Below, one piece after another: positions 44,501-54,043 of a stretch of DNA of 64,000 bases. The position numbers and the translations under genes were made by a program. The number at the start of each line of letters is the position of its first letter. Within the stretch, counting starts at the first letter, position 1. The DNA is from Candidatus Parcubacteria bacterium. GTDB lineage: Bacteria; Patescibacteriota; Saccharimonadia; Saccharimonadales; Saccharimonadaceae. The stretch covers positions 7,530-71,529 of the forward strand of contig JAEWBQ010000019.1 of assembly GCA_023391075.1 (NCBI GenBank). Direction: 5' to 3'. Below the pieces are notes generated by a model. That model did not search any database. It saw only the letters and a list, made by a program, of their open reading frames with translations, and had not been told where the DNA came from.

Positions 44501-44864
44501 TGTCACCGATTACAAGACCGGCAAGCCGAGTACCAGCTGGCAGGGCAAAACCGACTACGACAAAATCAAACTGCACAAATACAAGCAGCAGCTGATGTTC
44601 TATAAGCTGCTCGTCGAACGCTCCCGCGACTACCATAGCTATACTGTCACGCAGGGGGTTCTGCAGTTCGTCGAGCCCACATCGACCGGCACGATCGCTG
44701 TGCTCGACCTCAGTTTTACTGACGAAGAACTCGAACGGTTCAAGCAGCTCATCGAAGTCGTCTGGCGGCACATCATGGCACTCGACCTGCCAAACACCGA
44801 TAGCTACGAGCAGAGCTACAAGGGCATGCTCGCCTTTGAAGAGGCGCTCCTCGAAGAGTATTGA
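41538..44864 (+). CDS. UvrD/PcrA-type helicase with C-terminal RecB-like nuclease
   Basis: An 1108-residue protein. The SF1 helicase core has GPGTGKT at 30-36, DEFQD near 325, a GDDDQAIY motif III, and LMTAHKSKGLEF with the following VAMTRAK in the last motifs. The C-terminal 250 residues form a PD-(D/E)XK nuclease with GALDLVDIDR and the DYKTGK motif near 991. The architecture recalls AddA/RecB-like or AdnAB-like double-strand-break resection enzymes, but no partner subunit is adjacent. TACAAT lies eight bases before the ATG. Its TGA stop is embedded in the TTGACA box of the next transcription unit. Confidence 0.93.
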   Translation: MDFPSRYKKLNVNQQQAVDQIDGPVLVVAGPGTGKTELLSMRAANILRETDTLPENILCLTFTESGAAAMRERLATIIGKDAYRVAIHTFHSFGTEVINQNADFFYHGAHFRAADELSSYELLRGIFDELPYDSPLASKMNGEYTHLGDTLSVIGELKKSGLTSDELLAVLDANDAVLDAVESQLSDIFASRISKTTPALLVPLAEKVAQIEAPDLPVTITPLATVLSLEIAHAYDDAQATDSTKPITAWRNKWLEKDGDGKFVFKDRKRHAKLRAASYVYYQYLARMQEAELYDFDDMILRVVHALEVFPELRFNLQEKHQYIMVDEFQDTNMAQMRILYSLTNNEANAGRPNIMAVGDDDQAIYSFQGADISNIFGFEQMYRDVKIINLVDNYRSSAPILESARSVILQGSSRLEGTVNGVNKELTAHQPSTGSVSLVEAPSIGDERQLLVDAIKRQITAGEQPSNIAVLARRHHELEKLLPYFEDAGVSVNYERQDDVLDIEPVKLLETTARLVVALYESRHDEVEALLPEVMSHPAWKFTSESIWKLSLSAHRNHVTWMESMSTQPEFVSFHSWLTSTSKRVGTEPLEQLIDVIFGSRAHQVEDDPTGEGENGSSLAAEVSFRSPLFDYFFSSETLAKTPDEYLVYLEALRTLRGKLRDYQPESTPNLQTFITFIDLHRQLGSRIASLRPHTEVRPDAVHLMTAHKSKGLEFDTVYVIGAIDSAWGERVRTRSRLISYPENLPLSPSGDTVDERLRLFFVAMTRAKQNLIISYSLCDDNAKPTERASFLIDTTLQPVKPVLSDGASELIRDAERRWYEPLLHISQGTMRQLLQPTLDTYKLSVTHLNNFLDVTRGGPESFLLNNLLRFPQAMGPNAAYGSAIHKTLQRAHAHLSATGEHRPIEDILHDFETNLREMHLSEADYEQFHQRGGDVLTAFLEQKYSSFKPEQKVELNFAGQGSMIGDARLTGALDLVDIDREEQVMIVTDYKTGKPSTSWQGKTDYDKIKLHKYKQQLMFYKLLVERSRDYHSYTVTQGVLQFVEPTSTGTIAVLDLSFTDEELERFKQLIEVVWRHIMALDLPNTDSYEQSYKGMLAFEEALLEEY

Positions 44865-44889
44865 CATATAGTCAATAAATTGCTATTAT
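44859..44889 (+). promoter_or_regulatory. Promoter of the leader RNA and zinc-ribbon gene, with an operator-like palindrome
   Basis: TTGACA (44861-44866), a 17-base spacer and TATTAT (44884-44889). An inverted repeat, TATTGAC and GTCAATA with five bases between (44859-44877), covers the -35 box and could bind a repressor. Confidence 0.75.
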
Positions 44890-44895
44890 ACTAAA

Positions 44896-45244
44896 TGCGT
44901 CTTCGCACTTGATCTGTCTTGATCGTGCGAAAGCGCGATCTTTGACAGGAATAGTGCAACAGACGGCTGCATGAGCATCTAGGGTTTCCCCCAAGCCCTC
45001 GCTTATACGCAGCGGCGGCGCCCCACACCTGTCCCCCAGAAACAGACAGGGGCGCCGCCCACCTCACCCCACGGCGTGTAGTTCAAAATAGAACCCTTCC
45101 CAATGGGAAGAGATGTGGGTGTAAGACCCATCACGTCGACTGCGTCACGTACAGTAGCGGCCCCGAATCGGTCCTTGTGCGTGACCTCAGCTTGGGCGGG
45201 GAGCCGGTGTTAAACCCCAGCGACGACAACAATGTCGACGCTGG
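44896..45244 (+). ncRNA. Long structured leader or non-coding RNA, about 350 nt
   Basis: Downstream of a near-consensus promoter the transcript folds densely before any protein start. First is a hairpin with GATCGTGC and GCGCGATC around a GAAA tetraloop, enclosed by CTGTC/GACAG. Next is a nested stem with CTGC/GCAG and AGGGTT/AAGCCCT. A very strong GGCGGCGCCCC/GGGGCGCCGCC hairpin follows (about 45013-45058), then a tRNA-like cloverleaf (45073-45137) and a long GTCACG/CGTGAC stem. Last comes a 12-bp stem with one mismatch at 45217-45244 that ends exactly at the ATG of the small zinc-ribbon gene. It could be a cis-acting sensor or an independent RNA. No known riboswitch was recognised. Confidence 0.55.
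45073..45137 (+). other. tRNA-like cloverleaf inside the leader RNA
   Basis: GGCGTG (45073-45078) pairs with CACGTC (45132-45137) as an acceptor-like stem. Between them lie three hairpins in tRNA order: GTTC/GAAC, CTTC/GAAG with a seven-base loop, and GTGGG/CCCAT with a seven-base loop. It lacks U33, a TTCRA T-loop and CCA, so it is not a functional tRNA by sequence. Confidence 0.3.
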
Positions 45245-45478
45245 ATGAGTACCGACTCTCCGCCCAGCCAAACCCCGTTTTACCCAAACCCAATTCACAT
45301 AGAGGAAGTGGTTCAACTGGCACAGCTAGCGCCGACCTACACCGAGCCGAAAGGCAAGTACACGACGAAGATCACATGCGGAACATGTTCCGCGAGCGTC
45401 TTCGCCAGCACCGAGTGGAACGAATACTTCGGGGGGTGGAAGTGCTGCGAGTGCAGCACAGAGCACAAGCGGACATGA
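45245..45478 (+). CDS. Small zinc-ribbon protein of unknown function
   Basis: The 77-residue product has a Pro-rich N-terminus and a C-terminal four-Cys zinc ribbon (ITCGTCSASVF, then WKCCECSTEH). Such domains bind nucleic acid or protein. No ribosome binding site is visible; instead a long stem abuts the ATG, so translation may be controlled by the leader fold. A 13-bp hairpin follows the stop. Together with the promoter at 44861 it is a self-contained unit inserted after the UvrD-like gene. Confidence 0.65.
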   Translation: MSTDSPPSQTPFYPNPIHIEEVVQLAQLAPTYTEPKGKYTTKITCGTCSASVFASTEWNEYFGGWKCCECSTEHKRT

Positions 45479-45484
45479 TCCTAC

Positions 45485-45513
45485 GCACGGGCGAGGGCAC
45501 CCCTCGCCCGTGC
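45485..45513 (+). terminator. Hairpin after the zinc-ribbon gene, no U-run
   Basis: A 13-bp perfect stem (45485-45497 with 45501-45513) has a three-base loop. The following sequence (GGCACTGCAC) lacks a T-run. Confidence 0.55.
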
Positions 45514-45644
45514 GGCACTGCACTATTCCTGTCCGTCCTACAGTATTCATAATCGCCGATTGTGGATAGCGTAGGACGTTTTATTTTTGCCCAAAATATG
45601 TCAAAATATATGATAGTATCGCACAAACACAGGAAGGCAAACAT

Positions 45645-45878
45645 ATGGAAACCGCACCATTCGAACAACAGAACCACACACCAATTACTACTCCGGAAAT
45701 AACACGCGGCTCAAACGAAGGGATTATCCCAGGCTACCTGCGGGAGCAAATCGCAAAACGTCGCGCAATCGTCGCGACACGAATGGCAGCTCGCGCTCTC
45801 AATAACGAAGCGCTGCTGCAGAGTGAAACGATCTTCCCATCTGTCTACGACCTTCGGGAGATGCCAGAAACCGACTAA
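45645..45878 (+). CDS. Small protein of unknown function
   Basis: A 77-residue product with a Thr/Pro/Asn-rich N-terminal 30 residues and an Ala/Arg-rich helix ([20 protein letters not shown]). It looks soluble. ACAGGAAGG lies upstream of the ATG, and TATGAT/GATAGT boxes lie about 25 bases further up. It is five bases before the dihydrouridine synthase gene and probably cotranscribed. No family recognised. Confidence 0.65.
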   Translation: METAPFEQQNHTPITTPEITRGSNEGIIPGYLREQIAKRRAIVATRMAARALNNEALLQSETIFPSVYDLREMPETD

Positions 45879-45883
45879 TTATC

Positions 45884-46837
45884 ATGAACAACATCTGGAA
45901 CGACTTACCACGACCATTCTTTATTCTGGCTCCAATGGAGGCAGTGACTGACGTGGTGTTTCGTCATGTCGTCGCTAAAGCCGCGCGCCCAGACGTTTTC
46001 TTTACGGAATTTACCAACACCAACAGCTACTGCAGCCCGAAGGGTCAACACAGTACACGTGGACGCCTCGCAATCACTCCCGACGAACAGCCGATCATCG
46101 CGCATATTTGGGGCGACGTGCCGGAATACTTCGCCGAGATGGCGCGGGACATGCGCGAACTTGGCTTTTCGGGTATCGACATCAACATGGGCTGCCCAGC
46201 ACCGAACGTCGCGCCAAAGGGCTGTGGGAGCGGCTTAATCCGCCGGCCGGACGTCGCCGCAGCGATCATCGCAGCCGCTAAAGAAGGCGGTCTGCCGGTC
46301 AGCGTCAAAACCCGTCTCGGCTACACGGCTGTCGACGAATGGAAGCCATGGCTGACACACATTCTACAACAGGACATCGCCAACCTCTCGATCCACCTGC
46401 GCACCAAGAAAGAGATGAGCAAAGTCGACGCCCACTTTGAACTCATCCCCGAAATCAAGAAGCTGCGCGACGAAATTGCCCCACAGACGACCCTGACGAT
46501 TAATGGCGACATCCGCGACCGCCAGCATGGCATGGAACTGGTCGAAAAGTATGGTATTGACGGCGTCATGATCGGCCGCGGCATCTTCCATAATCCATTC
46601 GCCTTTGAACACGAAGCGCGCCCACACAGCATGGAAGAGCTGCTCGACCTGCTTAGGTTCCAGCTGGATGAGCACGACAAATATTCCGTCGAGCTCGGCC
46701 CGCGCAAATTCGAGCCGCTCAAGCGATTCTTTAAGATTTACGTCCGCGATTTCGATGGCGCCAGTGAACTGCGCGATAAATTAATGCATACAAAAAGCAC
46801 CCAAGAGGTGCGTGATATCCTGGCTGAGTTGAAGTAA
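45884..46837 (+). CDS. tRNA-dihydrouridine synthase family protein
   Basis: A 317-residue flavoenzyme that reduces uridines in the tRNA D loop. The TIM barrel begins [17 protein letters not shown] and contains the catalytic Cys in [26 protein letters not shown], the [10 protein letters not shown] strand and the FMN phosphate motifs INGDI and GVMIGRG. It is close to the DusB/DusC-like families; the exact target position is not deducible. It follows the small gene at 45645 by five bases. Confidence 0.93.
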   Translation: MNNIWNDLPRPFFILAPMEAVTDVVFRHVVAKAARPDVFFTEFTNTNSYCSPKGQHSTRGRLAITPDEQPIIAHIWGDVPEYFAEMARDMRELGFSGIDINMGCPAPNVAPKGCGSGLIRRPDVAAAIIAAAKEGGLPVSVKTRLGYTAVDEWKPWLTHILQQDIANLSIHLRTKKEMSKVDAHFELIPEIKKLRDEIAPQTTLTINGDIRDRQHGMELVEKYGIDGVMIGRGIFHNPFAFEHEARPHSMEELLDLLRFQLDEHDKYSVELGPRKFEPLKRFFKIYVRDFDGASELRDKLMHTKSTQEVRDILAELK

Positions 46838-46858
46838 ACAAGCAGAGAAACAAGCGAT

Positions 46859-46889
46859 GCAAGCAGCGGCCATGGCGGCCGCTGCTTGC
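46859..46889. terminator. Hairpin between convergent dus and plsC genes, no U-run
   Basis: A 13-bp perfect stem (46859-46871 with 46877-46889) has a five-base loop. It lies between the dihydrouridine synthase stop and the plsC stop. Confidence 0.6.
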
Positions 46890-46894
46890 ACACG

Positions 46895-47599
46895 CTACTT
46901 GAGCGAATCACGAACGACAATCCTGGCATGCTCCTCCGCGCCCTCTTGGCCGCTAAGCTCCTGGATACGCTGACCGATGAAATCGGCCAATTCTGCCAGC
47001 GTCATGTTCTTGTACTCGTCATAGTAGATGGGATCGCCGTGAATAACCAGCACGCCAATGCGCCGCCACCATCGCTTGCGCACACCGTTCGTACCGACGA
47101 TTGCCGTGGGTATGATCGGTGCACGAGTAGCGAGTGCGATCTTTGCAACGCCGATGCGTGGTTTATAAAACCGACCGTCCGGCGACCGCGTGCCTTCGAC
47201 ATGAATCCCAAGCCACCCGCGGTGACTGCGGACGTAGTCAACTGCAGCCCGAAAGAAATGCACGATGCCGCGACCCGTACGGTCTACGGGGATTTGGTCG
47301 ACTGACACCATGAACCACTTCACGACCTTGCCGAGTAATGTCTTGCCGACAAAATACTCCTGCTTGGCACCGAAGATCAGCTTCCTCTTGAGAAATGCCG
47401 CAAGGATCAAGGAATCCGACTTTGCCAGATGATTAGCAGCGATGATCGCGCTCTTCACCTTCGGCAAGCGCCGTCTACCGATCACCTTGACTCGGTACCG
47501 CACCCGAAGAAACGGTTTGATCACGAACGTTTTGAAAAACCCGTACAAACCCGCACCACCTTTTCTCTGCCTGTTAAGTATCTTCCGTTGACATTTCAA
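46895..47599 (-). CDS. plsC: 1-acyl-sn-glycerol-3-phosphate acyltransferase family
   Basis: The 234-residue enzyme transfers an acyl chain in phospholipid synthesis. The catalytic NHLAKSD (HX4D) near 55-61, VDQIPVDR, HVEGTRSPDGRF (the EGTR motif) and the late PTAIVG motif are present in normal order. TATAAT lies 19 bases upstream of the ATG and there is no strong ribosome binding site; one or more downstream Met could also serve as start. It suggests some ability to build or remodel lipids despite a reduced genome. Confidence 0.9.
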   Translation of the reverse strand: MKCQRKILNRQRKGGAGLYGFFKTFVIKPFLRVRYRVKVIGRRRLPKVKSAIIAANHLAKSDSLILAAFLKRKLIFGAKQEYFVGKTLLGKVVKWFMVSVDQIPVDRTGRGIVHFFRAAVDYVRSHRGWLGIHVEGTRSPDGRFYKPRIGVAKIALATRAPIIPTAIVGTNGVRKRWWRRIGVLVIHGDPIYYDEYKNMTLAELADFIGQRIQELSGQEGAEEHARIVVRDSLK

Positions 47600-47649
47600 C
47601 GGAATCTATCTTAATTATACCCGATGGAATAGTGGCGACCAAGCGCAGC

Positions 47650-47690
47650 CACGATAAAACTCCCCACGGCGACCGGGGAGTTTTATCGTG
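47650..47690. terminator. Long hairpin between plsC and the carbonic-anhydrase-like gene
   Basis: A 16-bp perfect stem (47650-47665 with 47675-47690) has a nine-base loop. It contains AAAAC/GTTTT but no external U-run. It follows the stop of the minus-strand gene at 47702. Confidence 0.6.
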
Positions 47691-47701
47691 TGTCGCTAAG
47701 A

Positions 47702-48535
47702 TTAGCTTAAAACGATCGTGCGCATACCTCTACCGCAAAGCACACCGGCAGTTGCGAGGTTATAGTACGTCATAGCGGCGACCTTTTGAGCAGCTTCTTC
47801 GGGTGAGATCGAGATCGCAGCGGCGGCATCGGCAAACGACCACGCGTCGACGTTGAATGCCTGGTAATCCGGGCCAAGCTCCTGTGTCAGCGCTTCGCGG
47901 TCGAGGGTCGTGCCACTGCGCAGGTTAATGACCGCGACAACTTCGTTATGCGTACCCTCGAGCGGATCGACGACGCTGTCGCCGCCGGCTTCACGAAGGG
48001 CTGTGAGCAGTTCGCCGCCGCTTGAGAATTCCTTGCGCTCGGCAGCATTTCGGGCGATGAGCTCGTGGGTATCATCATTTACCTCTACGCCAATCGCCGC
48101 AGCAAGTGCGCGAATGTCAGATGCTTTGCGCGCCATGAAGTCATAGATGAGTGACAACTTATCGTTCGCCCCACAGCCACTTGCCGCGCCTTCGGCATGA
48201 TCATCGGTGTGGCCGCCGATTGCCAGCCCGTCACCCTGCAGCGTCGACAGGGCAGTTCGATACGCGCTCAACGTCGAGCCCTCTTCGTGCGCAAAGCGCT
48301 TGGTCGTCAGATCGTCTGCCACCATCAACGATTCGCTGCCGCCGGCGCTGTTCGGACCCAAACCACGCATACCAGGGCGGCCGTCGATACACTTAATAGG
48401 CACCGTGCCGCCGACCGTCGTAAAGAATTCACCGTTCGCCAGACGCTGTGTCAGTTCATCTAAGCGTTCCTGCTGGGTTTCGTGCGCTTCGATCGTACCC
48501 TCGGCAATATCAAGTGTTGGAAGTATGGTCGCCAT
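47702..48535 (-). CDS. Cadmium-carbonic-anhydrase-like metalloprotein
   Basis: The 277-residue protein has Cys49-Ile-Asp51-Gly-Arg53, then GGHTDDHAEG (His109/His113) and GCG (Cys121). A Cys, Asp-Arg dyad, His and Cys in this order and rough spacing match the metal site of the CDCA carbonic anhydrases first known from diatoms, which use Cd or Zn. No signal peptide is seen. If active it would interconvert carbon dioxide and bicarbonate. A looser relation to beta-carbonic anhydrases or a non-catalytic role is possible. Confidence 0.6.
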   Translation of the reverse strand: MATILPTLDIAEGTIEAHETQQERLDELTQRLANGEFFTTVGGTVPIKCIDGRPGMRGLGPNSAGGSESLMVADDLTTKRFAHEEGSTLSAYRTALSTLQGDGLAIGGHTDDHAEGAASGCGANDKLSLIYDFMARKASDIRALAAAIGVEVNDDTHELIARNAAERKEFSSGGELLTALREAGGDSVVDPLEGTHNEVVAVINLRSGTTLDREALTQELGPDYQAFNVDAWSFADAAAAISISPEEAAQKVAAMTYYNLATAGVLCGRGMRTIVLS

Positions 48536-48589
48536 AAATATAAATCCTTTTCGTTAACGTGACACCAGTCTCTATTGTACGCCCATCCA

Positions 48590-48619
48590 TAAAAATACGC
48601 TCCGGCAAGGAGCGTATTT
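48590..48619 (-). terminator. Terminator of the ATP synthase operon
   Basis: An 11-bp stem AAATACGCTCC/GGAGCGTATTT (48593-48603 with 48609-48619) is followed by a T-run on the minus strand, directly after atpC. Confidence 0.85.
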
Positions 48620-48624
48620 CTTGA

Positions 48625-49047
48625 TTAGCGTCGTTGATGGCGACGGAGTTCGGCGACCTTGAGTCTGACCGCGTGGCGATCGACCAATTGGTGTGCCTTG
48701 TCGAGCTCGACTTGGTCTTTGGCACTGTCGCGCATCTTGAGCGCGCGTTCCAGGGCTGCCTTGGTCTCAGCTTCGACGATGTCTGCGCTACCGTCAGCTT
48801 CATCGACCAGTACCTGCACGTGATGAGGCGATAGTTTAACGACACCGCCACTGATTGCAAAGTAATCGAGTTTGTTGTCGCTGTCACCCTTGGCGTAGCG
48901 GACCGTCAGGACGCCCGGCTTTGCCACGACCACGAGTGGCTCGTGACCAGGGAAAACACCGATTTCACCTTCGGTGGTTGGGATAGTGATGTCGTAGATG
49001 TCCTGGTCGACCACGATCCCGCCGAGTGTAATGAGCTTCAGGTTCAT
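48625..49047 (-). CDS. atpC: ATP synthase epsilon subunit
   Basis: The 140-residue subunit is part of the F1 central stalk. The N-terminal beta sandwich (VVDQDIYDITIPTTEGEIGVFPGHEPLV) and the C-terminal helical hairpin are both present. It is last in the operon, starting three bases after the atpD stop. The helical hairpin can inhibit ATP hydrolysis in other bacteria. Confidence 0.95.
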   Translation of the reverse strand: MNLKLITLGGIVVDQDIYDITIPTTEGEIGVFPGHEPLVVVAKPGVLTVRYAKGDSDNKLDYFAISGGVVKLSPHHVQVLVDEADGSADIVEAETKAALERALKMRDSAKDQVELDKAHQLVDRHAVRLKVAELRRHQRR

Positions 49048-49050
49048 GAG

Positions 49051-51313
<2,263 letters not shown>

Positions 51314-51315
51314 GA

Positions 51316-52842
51316 TTAGTCCTCAAACCCCTTAGCGACTGATTTGGCGACTTTCTCGATGAGCTTCAGCATGTCGTCCGACGGCTTGTCACCCTTGTTG
51401 AGTTCGCGCATTTCATCCTTGTGCTCTGACCATAGCTTGGTAAGCAGGGCAGTCTGGGCATCCTTGATCTTGCTAACGTCGACATTATCGAACGCGCCGC
51501 TCGTGACAGTCTGGATACTGACAAATTGCTCCCACACCCCCATTGGTTGGTACTGCGGTTGCTTCAGGAGTTCCGTCAGACGCTGACCACGGTCGATTTG
51601 TGCCTTCGTCGCATCGTCAAGGTCGCTGCCGAACTGTGCGAAGCTAGCAAGCTCGCGGAACTGCGACAGGCCGAGCTTGAGGTGCGAGCCGACTGACTTC
51701 ACAGCCTTGGTCTGGGCGGCACCACCGACACGCGAGACCGATAGACCAGCCGAAATAGCCGGGCGGATACCCTGGTAGAACAGGTCGGTTTCAAGGAAGA
51801 TCTGACCGTCGGTGATTGAAATTACGTTGGTTGGAATGTAAGCCGAGATGTCACCGGCCTGCGTTTCGATGATCGGCAGCGCAGTCAGGGAACCAGCGCC
51901 AAGGTCGTCGCTCAGTTTGGCTGAACGCTCGAGCAGGCGTGAGTGCAGGTAGAAGACGTCACCTGGGTACGCTTCGCGTCCTGGTGGGCGGCGAAGGAGC
52001 AGTGACATCTGGCGATACGCAACAGCGTGCTTCGTCAGGTCGTCGTAGATCATCAAAGCGTGCTGCTTGTTGTCGCGGAAGTATTCACCCATGGCAGTAC
52101 CGGCATATGGCGCCAGGTAGAGCAGGGAAGCCGGGTCGCTTGGACCGGTGGCGACGATGATGGTTTGTTCCATCACACCTTCTTCTTTGAGACGCTCGAC
52201 GAGGCGGGCGATCTTGGAAAGCTTCTGGCCGATAGCAACGTAGACGTTGACCACGCCGGTCTGCTGGCGAGCCTGGTTGATCATCGTATCGATCGCGATG
52301 GCGGTCTTACCCGTCTGACGGTCACCGATGATCAGCTCTCGCTGGCCACGGCCGATCGGGAACATGGCGTCGATCGCCACGATACCGGTCATCAGCGGTT
52401 CATGAACTGACTTACGACCCATCACACCGATAGCTGGGCGTTCGATCGGGCCAGTGTGCTTGGCTTTGATAGCCGGACCACCGTCAAGCGGCCGTCCAAG
52501 CGGGTCGACCACGCGGCCGAGCAGCTCTTCGCCGACCGGCACCTCCAGGATCGTACCCTTCAGGGTTACTTTGGCGCCAGCTTTTACCTCGGCGTCATCA
52601 CCCAGGAGTACGGCGCCGATTTCGTCTTCCATCAGGTTCAGGGCGAATGCCTCGACGACACCGCTGACTGATTCGATTTGCAAAACTTCCGAGTAGCCGG
52701 CGTCACGCAGCCCATGCACCCAGGCAACACCGTCACCGACACGGACGACAACGCCGACACGCTCGAGGCCTTCGGTGGCTTCAAGCTTGGCGATGGCATC
52801 GCGCAGCTCTTTGGAAAGTTCCGTTACAGATACTTCACTCAT
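51316..52842 (-). CDS. atpA: ATP synthase alpha subunit
   Basis: The 508-residue subunit has the P-loop GDRQTGKTA, the arginine-finger region ([15 protein letters not shown] [11 protein letters not shown]) and the conserved [16 protein letters not shown]. It forms the hexamer with AtpD. It lies eight bases after atpH. Confidence 0.98.
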   Translation of the reverse strand: MSEVSVTELSKELRDAIAKLEATEGLERVGVVVRVGDGVAWVHGLRDAGYSEVLQIESVSGVVEAFALNLMEDEIGAVLLGDDAEVKAGAKVTLKGTILEVPVGEELLGRVVDPLGRPLDGGPAIKAKHTGPIERPAIGVMGRKSVHEPLMTGIVAIDAMFPIGRGQRELIIGDRQTGKTAIAIDTMINQARQQTGVVNVYVAIGQKLSKIARLVERLKEEGVMEQTIIVATGPSDPASLLYLAPYAGTAMGEYFRDNKQHALMIYDDLTKHAVAYRQMSLLLRRPPGREAYPGDVFYLHSRLLERSAKLSDDLGAGSLTALPIIETQAGDISAYIPTNVISITDGQIFLETDLFYQGIRPAISAGLSVSRVGGAAQTKAVKSVGSHLKLGLSQFRELASFAQFGSDLDDATKAQIDRGQRLTELLKQPQYQPMGVWEQFVSIQTVTSGAFDNVDVSKIKDAQTALLTKLWSEHKDEMRELNKGDKPSDDMLKLIEKVAKSVAKGFED

Positions 52843-52850
52843 TATATTTC

Positions 52851-53240
52851 CTATACTTTACTTGCTTTTAATGCATTTAATTTGTGACGCACGCTCGTGT
52901 CGAGCTCGTGGCCCGGCAGCTGGATTTTGACCCCAGCGATCAGATCAGCATCTTTGTGTAGCCGTAGCTGCACGGATGCGTTTTTGTGACCCGCAGCGAT
53001 GAAGTCACGGATCGCCGCTTCGGCAGCCTTGCTGAGCGAGTCGGTGCTCGTCACGTCGGCGACGATGACGCCGCGAAGCGCAAGTGCCGACTCGATATCG
53101 CGCACGATCAGCGGCAGTTCGCGCGTGCGACGCGTATCGACAAGGTAGGCAGCCAGCCGCTGGAGGGCTTTTTTATCACCCCGAGCAAGCTGCTCGGCCA
53201 TGTACGCGGCGATTTTGCGACGACTGACGCGCACCGCCAT
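52851..53240 (-). CDS. atpH: ATP synthase delta subunit, short form
   Basis: At 129 residues it is clearly shorter than the usual 175-180. It aligns by pattern with the helical body and the C-terminal beta segment that contacts the b subunits ([20 protein letters not shown]). It seems to lack part of the N-terminal six-helix domain. Position between atpF and atpA confirms the identity. It is not obviously broken: start, stop and neighbours are in order. Confidence 0.88.
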   Translation of the reverse strand: MAVRVSRRKIAAYMAEQLARGDKKALQRLAAYLVDTRRTRELPLIVRDIESALALRGVIVADVTSTDSLSKAAEAAIRDFIAAGHKNASVQLRLHKDADLIAGVKIQLPGHELDTSVRHKLNALKASKV

Positions 53241-53243
53241 GAC

Positions 53244-53783
53244 TTAGCGAGCCTCCTTGACGGCTTCCGTAATCAACTTCTCGTCAACCTTGGCAGTGAC
53301 CACGTGGCCGATCACTTTTTCGGTAGCTTCGGCGACCAGATCAATCGTTTCGTCACGAAGCGTTTTCTTGGCAGCCAGCACATCTTTTTCAATCTGCTCA
53401 TGTGCAGACGAAACGATCGCATCGGCGTGCAGCTTGGCCTTGGATTCTGCAGCCTCGACAGCCGCAGCCGCTTCTTTCTTGGCGGTACTGACGATATCGC
53501 CTGCTTCCGCTCGCGCTTCGCTCAGGAGCTTGGCGACGTCAGCTTCAGCCTTGGCGGCTTTTTTCTGGGCAGCTTCAGCAGCCTTGGCGCCGGCTTCGAT
53601 CGCATCCTGACGCTCGTCGACCGACTTCATGAGCCATGGGTAGACGAATTTACCCAGCAGCCACACCAAGATTAGAAAGGCGACGATCTGCAGGATCAGC
53701 GTCTTCCAGTCGATGCCAAGCGCAGTAAAGATACCGCCGCTGGCAGCATCCGTACTCGCGAATGTGGTTAGTGTTGATACCAT
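53244..53783 (-). CDS. atpF: ATP synthase b subunit
   Basis: The 179-residue peripheral stalk subunit has one N-terminal membrane helix (about 24-47, LILQIVAFLILVWLLGKFVY) and a long Ala/Lys/Glu-rich coiled coil. It starts 14 bases after atpE and ends three bases before atpH. Confidence 0.95.
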   Translation of the reverse strand: MVSTLTTFASTDAASGGIFTALGIDWKTLILQIVAFLILVWLLGKFVYPWLMKSVDERQDAIEAGAKAAEAAQKKAAKAEADVAKLLSEARAEAGDIVSTAKKEAAAAVEAAESKAKLHADAIVSSAHEQIEKDVLAAKKTLRDETIDLVAEATEKVIGHVVTAKVDEKLITEAVKEAR

Positions 53784-53797
53784 AGGATATCAGACTC

Positions 53798-54013
53798 CTA
53801 ACCGAGGAACTTCGCGATGATTGCCACGATGATACCGATGATGGCCAGTGAGTCGGCAAAGACGATGGCGGTAATCATCAGGGTACGGATTTCGCTGAGT
53901 TTTTCTGGGTTGCGGCCAAGGGCGTTCAGGGCGCCGTTACCGATCACACCGATACCGATGGCGGCACCGAGTGCAGGCAGGGCGTAGGCAAGTCCAAATG
54001 CTAATTGATTCAT
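53798..54013 (-). CDS. atpE: ATP synthase c subunit
   Basis: A 71-residue hairpin of two membrane helices with the polar loop GRNPEKL. The ion-binding carboxylate is Asp54, followed by Ser55, in VFADSLAII; most bacterial c subunits have Glu-Ala here. The Gln of Na+-type rings in helix 1 is not present, so protons are more likely the coupling ion. AGGAG precedes the ATG. Confidence 0.96.
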   Translation of the reverse strand: MNQLAFGLAYALPALGAAIGIGVIGNGALNALGRNPEKLSEIRTLMITAIVFADSLAIIGIIVAIIAKFLG

Positions 54014-54043
54014 AGTATCTCCTTATTTACTTTCTTACTTCAT

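Noticed and set aside
45073..45137. Functional tRNA gene
   Set aside because: No U33, no TTCRA T-loop, short anticodon stem and no CCA or usual discriminator context; kept only as a tRNA-like fold.
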